Shown in pieces: positions 54,028 to 62,191 of a stretch of 64,000 nt of DNA. The stretch is from Paramagnetospirillum marisnigri (GTDB lineage: Bacteria; Pseudomonadota; Alphaproteobacteria; Rhodospirillales; Magnetospirillaceae), in contig NZ_LWQT01000028.1 in the NCBI RefSeq assembly GCF_001650715.1, positions 87,055 to 151,054 on the forward strand, in the 5' to 3' direction. Under the pieces are notes generated by a model. The model worked only from the letters and a program-made list of their open reading frames with translations, was not told where the DNA came from and ran no database searches. Position 1 is the stretch's first letter, and every line of letters starts with the position of its first letter. The position numbers were made by a program, and so were the translations under genes.

Positions 54028-55932
54028 ATGCACCATCTTCTTCGTATCCTGCTGTCCATGCCGCCCCGGGTGGCGCTCGCCAAGCTGTGGCGCCACGGCT
54101 CGCGGCGGCTGGGCGGTCGGCTGGCGCCGCTGCTCAATGCCCGCCGCGATCCCTTCGGCACGCCGGGCGGGCGGCTGATCCCCCGGCTGGCGCGGCCGCT
54201 CCGTGCCGAGGTGGAGCGCGAGAGGCTGGAGGATTGGCAGGCCCATCGCTTCGACCTGCTGGGCTCGGGGCCGGTGGTGGTGGGCCATGGCGGGGCCTAT
54301 TCCGGCTTCGGCCCCCATCGCTACCCGCCGGGGCCAGGCCTGCCCGAGGACTGGCGGGCCGCCATCACCGCCGGGCTGCGGCCCGGCTGCCGCGCCCGTG
54401 CCCGCGCGATTCTGGCCCTGATCGACGATCCCCTGTACCGCCCGGTGGACTGGCAGGTGGATTTCCGCTCGGGCCATCGCTGGTCGACCCGGACATGGTG
54501 GAAAGCCATCGCCTATGGTCATCGGCCCGGAATCGACGTCAAGCTGCCCTGGGAACTGGCGCGGCTGCAGCACCTGCCGGTGATGGCCCTGGCCCATCAA
54601 GGCGAGGACGGGCTGGCCCGTGAGTTCCGCAATCAGGCGCTGGACTTCCTCGGCTCCAACCCGCCGGGCTGGGGGGTGAACTGGGCCTGCGCCATGGATG
54701 TGGCCATCCGCATCGCCAATCTGCTGCTGGCCTGGGACCTGTTCCGGGCCAACGGCGCCGCCTTCGACGCCGCCTTCGAGGCGGAGCTGGCCGCCGCCGC
54801 CTATGCCCATGGCGCCCATATCCGGGCCAATCTGGAAGGCGGCGAGCACCGGGGCAACCACTATCTGGCCGATCTCTGCGGCCTGGCCTTCTGCGCCGCT
54901 TACCTCGGCCACGGCGACTGGCTGGACTTGTGCCGCGCCGAGCTGGAGGCGGAAATCCTCCGCCAGTTCCTGCCCGATGGCGGCAATTTCGAGGCCTCCA
55001 CCTGCTATCACCGGCTGTCGGCGGAAATGGGGCTCTACACCGCCGCCCTGCTGGGCGGGCTGTCGGAGCGGGCCATGGAGCGGCTGGCCCGGGCGGTGCG
55101 CTTCACCATGGACGTCACCAAGCCCTCGGGGCGGGTGGTCCAGATCGGCGACAATGATTCCGGGCGATTCATCGCCCTGGATCTGGGGCGCGAGTCCCTG
55201 GACCATGTCGGCCTGCTGGCGGCGGCACGGGGCTTGTTCGAAATAGCGGGGCGGAGGGGGCCGGAGGGCGATCTGGTGGCCGCCCTGGCCCGGGGGCGGC
55301 GGTTCCCGGCCGCCTTGGCGCCGCTGGCGGCGGCTCCCCGGCGCGACGCGGTGGTTCCCGAGGGCGAATGCCTGCGGCTGCGGCTGATCCCGCCCGACGC
55401 TTCGGCGCTGGACGGGTTGGAGCCCGTGGCCTATCCCGATTTCGGCCTTTATCTCTGGAAGGGGCCGCGCGCCTTCATCTCGGTGCGCTGCGGCGCCATT
55501 GGCCAGAGCGGCCACGGCGGCCACGCCCATAACGACCAACTGGCGGTGGAGGTGGAGATCGACGGGGTGGCCTGGGTCCGCGATCCCGGCAGCTATGTCT
55601 ATACCTCCGATCTGGCGGCGCGCGATCGCTACCGCTCCGCCCTGGCCCATTTCGTGCCGCGCCAGGGGACGCAGGAGCCCGCCCGCTTCCTGTCGCCATT
55701 CCGGCTGGAGGACCGCGCCCGGGCCGAACCCTTGCGCTTCGGCGCCGATTTCCTCGGCCGCCATCACGGCTTCGGCGCGCCGGTCTGGCGCCGGGTGGCG
55801 GTGGAGGACGGCGCGGTGATCATCGAGGACTGGCCCGGCCAGGGCAGCCACCATATCCGCTCGCCCGAGGAGCTGGCGCGGCTGTGGGGCCTGACCCTGC
55901 CGTTCTCGCCGGGATACGGATTACTTGGCTAA
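54028..55932 (+). CDS. Heparinase II/III family protein
   Basis: About 634 residues from ATG 54028; an ATG at 53989 lies inside the previous gene. An alpha-helical toroid fills the N-terminal half (WELARLQHL, GNHYLADLCGL, NFEASTCYHRLSAEM). The beta-sandwich half has GDNDSGRF and GHGGHAHNDQLAVEV, the family signature with His residues. Such proteins cleave acidic polysaccharides or act on polysaccharide export, and many alphaproteobacterial homologues sit beside polysaccharide genes. No signal peptide is obvious, so location is uncertain. GC is high as in the rest of the locus. The stop overlaps the convergent neighbour by 12 bases. Confidence 0.82.
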   Translation: MHHLLRILLSMPPRVALAKLWRHGSRRLGGRLAPLLNARRDPFGTPGGRLIPRLARPLRAEVERERLEDWQAHRFDLLGSGPVVVGHGGAYSGFGPHRYPPGPGLPEDWRAAITAGLRPGCRARARAILALIDDPLYRPVDWQVDFRSGHRWSTRTWWKAIAYGHRPGIDVKLPWELARLQHLPVMALAHQGEDGLAREFRNQALDFLGSNPPGWGVNWACAMDVAIRIANLLLAWDLFRANGAAFDAAFEAELAAAAYAHGAHIRANLEGGEHRGNHYLADLCGLAFCAAYLGHGDWLDLCRAELEAEILRQFLPDGGNFEASTCYHRLSAEMGLYTAALLGGLSERAMERLARAVRFTMDVTKPSGRVVQIGDNDSGRFIALDLGRESLDHVGLLAAARGLFEIAGRRGPEGDLVAALARGRRFPAALAPLAAAPRRDAVVPEGECLRLRLIPPDASALDGLEPVAYPDFGLYLWKGPRAFISVRCGAIGQSGHGGHAHNDQLAVEVEIDGVAWVRDPGSYVYTSDLAARDRYRSALAHFVPRQGTQEPARFLSPFRLEDRARAEPLRFGADFLGRHHGFGAPVWRRVAVEDGAVIIEDWPGQGSHHIRSPEELARLWGLTLPFSPGYGLLG

Positions 55933-56709
55933 GGGGCTTGCCCCCACCACCGTCATGCCCAGCCAGCCGACGCTGGCCCCGGTGACCTTGAGCTCGCCCA
56001 GCAGCGACAATTCCTCCACCGGATGGGGCAGCACGCTCAGCTCGGCCTCGGCCGCGTGCCAGTCGGAGGCGACCTTGCCCTGGATGGCGGGCAAGACCCA
56101 GTCCACCTTCGGCGGCTGGTCGGGGCGGGTGAGGTCGGGCAGGCCGACGCTGCCCACCACCGCATTGGTGAGGAAGCCCAGCGGCTGGCCCGGCTGGCCG
56201 GTGAGCGTCAGGCGGGCCTCCACCAGACGGCGCTCCTTAACGGTCAGGGTGGCGCCCAGGCGCGAGCCCGCCCGCAGCGGCGCGGCGGCGGCATGCTCGA
56301 TGGGCAGCGAGCGAGTCATCCAGGTGGTGCCCAGCTTCTTGGGCCAGCCCTGCAGCAATCCGCGCAGCAGCGAGATGTCCTGGTCGACCCAGATGAAGGG
56401 GCAGTAATTGTAGCGCTTGCCATCGGGGCGCTCGATCTCGGCGATGACGATGGTCTCGCGGTACTGGGAATAGACCGGGTCCAGCAGTTCCGAGCCGTCG
56501 GTGGTGGCCTGCCAATCGGCGAAGTGGACGCAGCCCTGGCCGGTTAGGCGCCCGAGGGCGGCGGGGACCACCTCGGCGCTTCGCGATGTATCCAGGCTCA
56601 CCGCCACGTTCATCAGCCATCCGGCATAGTGCCAGGGCGGCGCGGGCACCAGGGCGGCCCGGCCCGAGGCGGTGTAGGGGGCGGTGAAGCTGTTGAAACC
56701 CTGGGCCAT
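55921..56709 (-). CDS. Acetoacetate decarboxylase family protein
   Basis: About 262 residues. ATG 56709 has GGAGG five bases upstream, and the longer open frame is rejected. The LLQGWPKKLGT stretch contains the family's Lys-Lys pair, where one Lys forms the Schiff base in true acetoacetate decarboxylases. YRETIVIAEI and YNYCPFIWVDQD fit the fold. It may decarboxylate a beta-keto acid or be one of the family's aldolase/dehydratase relatives. No link to glycan genes is evident. It ends convergently with the heparinase-like gene and begins 107 bases from dprA, which runs the other way. Confidence 0.75.
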   Translation of the reverse strand: MAQGFNSFTAPYTASGRAALVPAPPWHYAGWLMNVAVSLDTSRSAEVVPAALGRLTGQGCVHFADWQATTDGSELLDPVYSQYRETIVIAEIERPDGKRYNYCPFIWVDQDISLLRGLLQGWPKKLGTTWMTRSLPIEHAAAAPLRAGSRLGATLTVKERRLVEARLTLTGQPGQPLGFLTNAVVGSVGLPDLTRPDQPPKVDWVLPAIQGKVASDWHAAEAELSVLPHPVEELSLLGELKVTGASVGWLGMTVVGASPLAK

Positions 56710-56816
56710 CTCATCCTCCACTGGTATGACCGGCGACGATACCAAGCGGATGGGGGGGAGTCAAAACGGCGCCCATCGGCTTGACCCGAACCGTGGGGCG
56801 GTCCATCCTGCACGTC

Positions 56817-57905
56817 ATGGACGAAGGGAGCCGCACACTTTCGGCATCGGAACGGTTGGACTGGCTGCGCCTGATCCGCAGCGAGAATGTGGGGCCGCGT
56901 ACCTTCAACCGATTGCTGGAACGCTTTGGTTCCGCCGCCCGTGCCCTGGACGCCCTGCCCGATCTCGCCCGCAAGGGCGGGTTGCGGCGCGGCATCACCA
57001 TCGGCGCCAAGTCCGAGGCCGAGCGCGAATTGGCGGCGGCCGAGGCGATCGGCCTTTGCTATCTCGCCACGATTGAGCCCGGCTATCCCCGCTGGCTGGC
57101 GGCGGTGGAGGACGCACCGCCGCTGCTGACCGTGCTCGGCAACCCCTCGCTGCTCGCCAAGCCCATGGTGGCCATGGTGGGCGCCCGCAATGCCTCGCTC
57201 AACGGCCGCAATTTCGCCCGCAGGCTGGCGGCCGATCTGGGCCACGCCGGGCTGGTGGTGTCCAGCGGCCTGGCCCGGGGCATCGACACGGCGGCGCATC
57301 AGGGGGCGCTGGCCTCGGGCACGGTGGCGGTGATGGCGGGCGGCGCCGACGTGGTCTATCCCCCCGAGAATCGCGAGCTGTGGCAGGCCGTGGTCGATAC
57401 CGGGGCGGTGGTGTCGGAAATGCCGCCGGGGACCCAGCCCCAGGCCAGCCATTTCCCCCGCCGTAACCGCATCATCTCGGGTCTGTCTCTGGGCGTGGTG
57501 GTGGTGGAGGCCAATGCCCGCTCGGGCTCGCTGATCACGGCGCGTTTCGCCGCCGAGCAGGGCCGCGAGGTCTTCGCCGTGCCCGGCTCGCCGCTGGATC
57601 CGCGCGCCGCCGGACCCAACGACCTGATCCGGCACGGTGCCACCCTGACCGAGGGTGTCGACGACGTCATGGCGGTGCTGTCCGACCTGCTGCGCCGCCC
57701 CCTGTCGGAGGGACGCCGACCTGATTTCCAGGCCCAGGCGGCGGCGATTCCCGACGAGTCCGAGGCTGAGCGGGCGCGTCGGGAAATCCTGGAGCTGCTG
57801 GGACCAAGCGCCGTGACGGTTGACGACATGTACCGATGCTTATTGGAAATGCCGAAAAAGCCGAGGAAATCTGCCACTTTCAGCAGCCTCAGAATAGCCG
57901 CATAA
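56817..57905 (+). CDS. dprA: DNA processing protein DprA, C-terminus altered
   Basis: About 362 residues from ATG 56817. DprA binds incoming single-stranded DNA and loads RecA in natural transformation. The HhH-type N-terminus (RSENVGPRTFNRLL) and the Rossmann fold core are complete: MVGARNAS, VSSGLARGIDTAAHQGAL, GGADVVYPPEN, FPRRNRIISGLS and EANARSGSLITARFA. The final winged-helix domain starts normally (LGPSAVTVDDM) and then turns into YRCLLEMPKKPRKSATF, unlike the family, and stops early. The base composition shifts at the same place, so the end was likely replaced by inserted DNA. Core function may persist. Confidence 0.88.
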   Translation: MDEGSRTLSASERLDWLRLIRSENVGPRTFNRLLERFGSAARALDALPDLARKGGLRRGITIGAKSEAERELAAAEAIGLCYLATIEPGYPRWLAAVEDAPPLLTVLGNPSLLAKPMVAMVGARNASLNGRNFARRLAADLGHAGLVVSSGLARGIDTAAHQGALASGTVAVMAGGADVVYPPENRELWQAVVDTGAVVSEMPPGTQPQASHFPRRNRIISGLSLGVVVVEANARSGSLITARFAAEQGREVFAVPGSPLDPRAAGPNDLIRHGATLTEGVDDVMAVLSDLLRRPLSEGRRPDFQAQAAAIPDESEAERARREILELLGPSAVTVDDMYRCLLEMPKKPRKSATFSSLRIAA

Positions 57906-57955
57906 GTCGGAAATAAGCAACCAGCAAGCTGGCCGCCACAGATGAGCGGAGCATG

Positions 57956-57987
57956 AAAAAGCCCCCAATATCAGGTGGGGGCTTTTT
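57956..57987. terminator. Bidirectional hairpin terminator
   Basis: An 11-bp perfect stem, AAAAAGCCCCC (57956-57966) with GGGGGCTTTTT (57977-57987), loop of ten bases. It lies between the convergent dprA and the minus-strand HTH gene and can serve both. Confidence 0.88.
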
Positions 57988-58015
57988 GCTGGAGCGTCAT
58001 CCGTCAATTGCTGCG

Positions 58016-58222
58016 TCACGGCAGTTGGTTCGTGCTGCTAACTTTTTTAGAGTCAACCCAGCGAATTAAATCGGATCGCTTGTATAAAATCCGACCGTTC
58101 GCGAACGGCTTACTGAAAGGCGGTCCACCACCAAGACGGCGATAGCGTTCCAGTGTATATGGGTGGTTCCGAAGAAGAATAGCAGCTTCCTTTGGAGTGA
58201 GGTATTCATCGTCTCTGTCCAT
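58016..58222 (-). CDS. Small helix-turn-helix DNA-binding protein (AlpA/excisionase-like)
   Basis: A 68-residue protein. LTPKEAAILL...TLERYRRLGGGPPFSKP...RILYKRSDLIRWV is the usual HTH_17/MerR-like winged helix of prophage AlpA and excisionase proteins. The gene has AGGGG as its ribosome site. It is the first gene beyond the dprA junction. A regulator or excisionase at the end of an integrated element is the natural reading, though no integrase is visible here. Confidence 0.75.
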   Translation of the reverse strand: MDRDDEYLTPKEAAILLRNHPYTLERYRRLGGGPPFSKPFANGRILYKRSDLIRWVDSKKVSSTNQLP

Positions 58223-58339
58223 TCTTTTCCCCTATACAGTTTGCCAGTTTTGTATACGCCTGAACTGTGAATATTTCAATCGCGTGCCAACACATTTACA
58301 GTCAACTCAAAGCGGCAAACAATATGGACGCCATGAAAT

Positions 58340-58714
58340 TCAGTTTCTTTTTTGGTTGTCGTGGCCTGAATGCAACAGTCCAATCTCCCCATCTTTGAAC
58401 TCAGGCACCATCCCCTCCACATCACGACACGCCTTCCTGACCAATGCCATGTCACGGGGATCGCTCAACCATACGATCACGGCGACGAACCCAAGGTGGT
58501 GCAGAACCGTTTGCCAATGAATCTCGCTCAGATCGCCGCCGCCGTTATCGGTAAGCAACACCTCCCCATGCCGCCCCATCAGGGCCGCGTCCAGGTAGGC
58601 ACGGCCCTCGTCATCGACTGCCAGCATGATCGATGATGGGTATCGGGATGACAGTTCCGCCAACCGACGTTGGATCGCGGCAACCAAAGTTTTCTCAGCT
58701 TCAGACCTCATCAT
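58340..58714 (-). CDS. Hypothetical protein
   Basis: About 124 residues from ATG 58714 (58735 is possible). It overlaps the zinc-ribbon gene end by 14 bases. It is acidic-basic mixed and has no membrane segment or known motif. Stretches such as AVDDEGRAYLDAALMG and IVWLSDPRDMALVRKACRD look like a compact alpha/beta fold. Part of a run of eight small minus-strand genes, likely one operon. Function unknown. Confidence 0.5.
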   Translation of the reverse strand: MMRSEAEKTLVAAIQRRLAELSSRYPSSIMLAVDDEGRAYLDAALMGRHGEVLLTDNGGGDLSEIHWQTVLHHLGFVAVIVWLSDPRDMALVRKACRDVEGMVPEFKDGEIGLLHSGHDNQKRN

Positions 58715-58877
58715 CGGGAAACTCGGCAGCAGCAAAGCAGTTATCGCAGATGATCTTGTTCGTGAGTGTTATGAGATAATGGATGCCTCCGCATCCAGGG
58801 CACGTCCTGGCGTAATGGTCCGGGTTCATATCTATAATTTCCGGGAACAGGATTACGTTATTTGACTTCTCATGCAT
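58701..58877 (-). CDS. Small zinc-ribbon protein
   Basis: About 58 residues from ATG 58877, chosen for the GAGGTG just upstream (ATG 58895 lacks one). Two pairs of Cys, CPGCG and CDNC, sit 13 residues apart and would bind one zinc. The rest is short and polar. Many mobile elements carry such proteins of unknown role. Confidence 0.5.
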   Translation of the reverse strand: MHEKSNNVILFPEIIDMNPDHYARTCPGCGGIHYLITLTNKIICDNCFAAAEFPDDEV

Positions 58878-59005
58878 GATGCACCTCGCTTTCATGTTTA
58901 TTTATCCTGCGAGTGCAGTCCTGTGTCCCAGCCATCGGAAATGGTGCAGGAACCACAGATTCCGGTGCCTGCACCATCAGTCCGTTCGTCCTCAATGAGC
59001 GGAGG

Positions 59006-59212
59006 TCAATGTGGTTTCTTACGGAGCAATCGCTGTGTCGTGGATCGAAGTTTCCTTTGGTTCCGCCAACTGGAAGGGGTGGATGCCGTAATACAGATCA
59101 TTCCGGTCTCGCGGTGGACAAGACGGTAGTGGTCGCCCCCTGTTCTGCTCACCTCCCACTCATCGCCATAGGCTTTGCGAAGTTCACGCTCGAATTTTTT
59201 CATGGCGGTCAA
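59006..59212 (-). CDS. Small protein, HicA-like fold possible
   Basis: A 68-residue basic protein whose start overlaps the upstream stop (ATGA). GGDHYRLVH and the later TPSSWRNQRKLRS recall HicA/YcfA-type small RNA-binding proteins. No HicB antitoxin partner is evident; the upstream gene is 192 residues and unlike HicB. Treat the fold resemblance as weak. Confidence 0.45.
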   Translation of the reverse strand: MTAMKKFERELRKAYGDEWEVSRTGGDHYRLVHRETGMICITASTPSSWRNQRKLRSTTQRLLRKKPH

Positions 59213-59787
59213 TCCAACTGGTCGGCAACGCAGGTCCAGGTCGGATCATCCTTGGCAAATGCCCAGAGGGCGTTCATGCACCCGCGATACCAGTCAATGG
59301 CCTTGTTGATATCCAGACCATTGATGAAGCTGAGGGCCAGAAAGTTCGGGTCATGCTGGAGGGCAACGGCCAACTGGCTGAAAACCACGGCTGAAACAAA
59401 GATACCGTACTGGCTCGGGGTCATGGTGGTGGAAGCCCCATTGTCGCTCCGCTCAACCGTCTCAGGGTTAGGCACGAACGGAATGGGGATCAGGTGCTTT
59501 CCTGCCTTCAGGTAGCCCCAGCTTGCGATCTTAAGCGGGATCAGCTTGGCAAAAACAGTGTGCCAAATCTGCGGTACGCTGCCGAAGATAGCGTAATACT
59601 CCCGCAGGTAAAGCTCAGTGGCATCGTCTGAGAATTCCACGCTGTCATTCGGCATGAAGAGCGTCGCATTGTCCGACGAAAGCACAATGTCGTAGAATAG
59701 TGCTGTCGGGGTGTACGCCGGATCATCGATTGCCGCTGCTTCCGGTGCATTCTGATAGTTAGTTGTACTTTTGCTTCTCGATTTCAT
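59209..59787 (-). CDS. Hypothetical protein
   Basis: About 192 residues from ATG 59787. Its GAAGG ribosome site lies in one arm of a perfect GNRA hairpin (59793-59806), which could limit translation. The central part is hydrophobic-aromatic (YLREYYAIFGSVPQIWHTVF) but has no clear membrane helix. The C-terminal half has ALSFINGLDINKAIDWYRG. No family recognised. It follows the hairpin-rich gap and is ATGA-coupled to the small HicA-like gene. Confidence 0.55.
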   Translation of the reverse strand: MKSRSKSTTNYQNAPEAAAIDDPAYTPTALFYDIVLSSDNATLFMPNDSVEFSDDATELYLREYYAIFGSVPQIWHTVFAKLIPLKIASWGYLKAGKHLIPIPFVPNPETVERSDNGASTTMTPSQYGIFVSAVVFSQLAVALQHDPNFLALSFINGLDINKAIDWYRGCMNALWAFAKDDPTWTCVADQLD

Positions 59788-60011
59788 CATTTCCTTCTTT
59801 CGAAGGCGTGTTCCGCTTCATGATTGATTCGGATTTCGACGGGCTTCACGCCTCGTCTGTTCAACGCCGCCATCGGTGGTGATGGATGGGAACGACCCAT
59901 CGCCTGCGACTTTCGTCACCGCTCTACGGTGAGCTACATCACCCATTGGTCGTCTGCCTGTCGGCATGGGGTCACGACCAAGACCCAACCACGTACCCGT
60001 CACCGTGTTGG
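59788..60011 (-). ncRNA. Candidate structured RNA or leader
   Basis: This 224-base gap can form six hairpins: 59969-59986, 59928-59943, 59906-59919 (GAAA loop), 59885-59901, 59838-59857 and 59793-59806 (GAAA loop). A stem of 59878-59883 with 59938-59943 competes with the second hairpin. The layout suggests a cis-acting leader or small RNA, not a tRNA, because the anticodon-like arm has only four loop bases. No known class is recognised. Confidence 0.35.
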
Positions 60012-60527
60012 CTATTGCCGCCGCACCATTTCGGTTACAGGTGGAGGGTTGATGAGGGCCTCGACGACCTCGGACATTGTTATGTCACGGGAGAGGGTGA
60101 TCAGATTGCCGACAGCCGTGTAGCGGTGCTGGCCATCTATAACTTTCCTGTGTTCACGAAGGGTGATGCGTAAGCCGATGCCAATTGCGAGGGCGAAGAC
60201 ATCGCTTCCTATCCCGGTCAATTCGATATCGTAGCCGTCAAAATCCCCCGAGAATTCGTCGAACATGGCGGTTAGTTCGATGGATAGCGGCCCTTCGGGG
60301 ATGGCACCCATTCGATCAAACGAACCATCGTCCGATATGGTCAAGGTATTGCCATCCAGTCGAAGATCGACGGACATCCATGGGGCACCACACACCTGCG
60401 GTATTCCAGTCAACTTGCACGATTTTGACTTCATGGCACCTGGGGAGGTGCCGGGGGTCAATTCTCCGGTAATTCCCTCAGCCAACAAGCCAACTTCAGC
60501 CAAGCCTGTGTGATATCTGTATGTCAT
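60012..60527 (-). CDS. Hypothetical protein
   Basis: About 171 residues. ATG 60527 has GGAGG eight bases upstream, the same spacing as the gene before it. LRLDGNTLTISDDGSFDR and ELTAMFDEFSGDFDGYDIEL are beta-rich, and DGQHRYTAVGNLI is near the end. The D-G-Q-H-R-Y string resembles the DGQHR motif of DGQHR/ParB-like domains, but that is only a short match. No family is assigned. It lies 18 bases after the upstream stop. Confidence 0.5.
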   Translation of the reverse strand: MTYRYHTGLAEVGLLAEGITGELTPGTSPGAMKSKSCKLTGIPQVCGAPWMSVDLRLDGNTLTISDDGSFDRMGAIPEGPLSIELTAMFDEFSGDFDGYDIELTGIGSDVFALAIGIGLRITLREHRKVIDGQHRYTAVGNLITLSRDITMSEVVEALINPPPVTEMVRRQ

Positions 60528-60545
60528 GGCAGCAACCTCCAATGT

Positions 60546-60896
60546 TCATCTGTTCCACGATCCCTTGACGAATCCGTGCTGGTCCACGTCCACCCAAGCC
60601 GCCCGAATATCGCGGGGGAATGGCTTGGATTTTCCCGAGGCCGGACCCGTGGCCCCCCGCTTCTGGAGTGCCTTGAGCTTGGATATTTCCCGCCGTAGTC
60701 GAGTGTTTTCGGCCATTTGGCGATTTACCACCGCCTCCCAATCCACGGAGTCTTCGTCCGTGGTGATGACGAGTTGGCTCGCGTGGATTCCTTCGGCGTT
60801 GAGAATCGCGGCGACCTTTCCCATGGCTGTCAGCTTTTCGGGATCGGTTGCTGCGGGATCGAGTGCGGTGGCGAGGAGTTTGATGAGCTTGTCCAT
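60546..60896 (-). CDS. Hypothetical protein with a helical N-terminus
   Basis: About 116 residues from ATG 60896, which has GGGAGG upstream. The N-terminal half is helical (KLIKLLATALDPAATDPEKL), followed by a likely short coiled coil (AENTRLRREISKLKALQ). The end is basic (SKPFPRDIRAAW). It could be a DNA- or protein-binding accessory factor of a mobile element. Nothing specific is recognised. Confidence 0.5.
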   Translation of the reverse strand: MDKLIKLLATALDPAATDPEKLTAMGKVAAILNAEGIHASQLVITTDEDSVDWEAVVNRQMAENTRLRREISKLKALQKRGATGPASGKSKPFPRDIRAAWVDVDQHGFVKGSWNR

Positions 60897-60915
60897 TTCT
60901 GCGACCTCCCAGCCC

Positions 60916-61599
60916 TCAATCACCTAATCGGACGCTGAAGTTCCAGGCCGCTTCCTCTCGGGCGACCCGAACCGAGTGCCAACCCTCATGGTCGGCAAAG
61001 ATTGGGTCGTGCTGGTTCTTGGCGTGCCAAACGCTTGGGGAGTAGGCCCAGACCCTTCCATTCATGGTGACCACGACCCTGGCAGCCCGGATTTGATGGC
61101 TTTGGCCGACGATGTGTTCCGTTCCAATTTCCTTGGCGATCTTGGGCTGACCGCGTTCTGGAACCAGCAGCACATCGCCCTGCCGAATGCCGTTCACCAA
61201 CTGGCGTTCCGTCACCTCCCACATCCACCGCTGTGCAGCACGAACTGGTGCTGCTGGATCGGTCGGATCGCGACGGATTGACGCTCGAACAGCAGCGGCA
61301 CCAACCGGGTGCCGGAAAGGCTGTTTGGTCAATTCGTTGAACCCGCAGAGAACGTAGGTTTTGTGCTGGTTGAGAAAGCCATTGCGGTAACGGCGGAAGC
61401 TGTGCCGGACCTGAACCACGGCCACATCCTGTTCGGGATCAACCCCGTACAGATCGTGGTTCAGGGCATCCCCGCGACATGCATTGTCAAACTTTACGAA
61501 CCGCTCGGGGAGAGCGGCCTTAAAGTGATCCAGGATGCTGGTTGCTGGCTTCGAATCGACAGTTTCGATCTGATCGAAGCGTCCACGTTTAATATTCAT
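60916..61599 (-). CDS. Hypothetical protein
   Basis: About 227 residues from ATG 61599, with GGAG nine bases upstream. It is the first gene of the minus-strand cluster. Parts read VAVVQVRHSFRRYRNGFLN and QGDVLLVPERGQPKIAKEIG. The C-terminal half looks beta-rich (VVVTMNGRVWAYSPSVWHAK). No known domain is recognised. The following genes lie 19 and 18 bases behind their predecessors, so co-transcription is likely. Confidence 0.5.
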   Translation of the reverse strand: MNIKRGRFDQIETVDSKPATSILDHFKAALPERFVKFDNACRGDALNHDLYGVDPEQDVAVVQVRHSFRRYRNGFLNQHKTYVLCGFNELTKQPFRHPVGAAAVRASIRRDPTDPAAPVRAAQRWMWEVTERQLVNGIRQGDVLLVPERGQPKIAKEIGTEHIVGQSHQIRAARVVVTMNGRVWAYSPSVWHAKNQHDPIFADHEGWHSVRVAREEAAWNFSVRLGD

Positions 61600-62191
61600 C
61601 ACAGCGTTCTCCAGTGACGCATAAATTCAATGACAAAATTCTCCGTGAATATGGAGGTTTCGCCGTGTTGTTTTGCGTACTACGGCCGCAATGTGCTGTT
61701 AGTCAATTCCATAATTAACCAAGATTGTTCAAAAACATTCTTATAGAAATATATCATCAGGGTTGTATTCAGGGTAAAATCCACAAGATATTTAAATCTG
61801 GCTGATTTTCGGTTTCGTACGGAATAGGAATCAATTGGCCGGTCTTTTTAGAGCGTAAAGTGAACACTCTTGTCCTGGCATTGTTTCCCGCAGCGTATGG
61901 AAATGTGCGGCCCGAATGTCACGGTTTCAAAAATCTTGAATTCTCGGTTCACCGGCGGCGACGGAATGTCCGGAAAACGGACTTCAGGGGCTTCCCGTGA
62001 CGTTCGATCTGATCGCCAACACCGGGCAGATCAGATTGAGCCGGGGGCATGGCTGGCGGCTATGTCGCACAGAAAATCGTCATGGTAGAGTGAACTGGTG
62101 ACTGACTGGAGAGCATTGATCTCATTGGGCTTGTCAAAGCCGATATCCCACCTGCGGCCACGACCAGCGAATTGGACTCATAGGAAGTTTG
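61600..62191. other. AT-rich intergenic region
   Basis: The 592 bases between the minus-strand cluster and the diguanylate cyclase gene are clearly poorer in G+C around 61620-61870. They must carry the promoter of the minus cluster. A TTGACT with a weak -10 downstream is the best visible candidate on that strand. The frame at 61870-62088 has no ribosome site and odd composition, so I see no convincing gene. Confidence 0.5.

Noticed and set aside
59878..59943. tRNA-like cloverleaf on the minus strand
   Set aside because: The anticodon-like arm has a four-base loop, the T-loop consensus is absent and the acceptor stem has a mismatch.
59818..60003. A 61-residue minus-strand frame
   Set aside because: Its GTG start has no ribosome site, and the same bases form stable hairpins.
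61870..62088. A 72-residue plus-strand frame
   Set aside because: No ribosome site and low-complexity basic composition; possible decayed gene, but no family is recognised.
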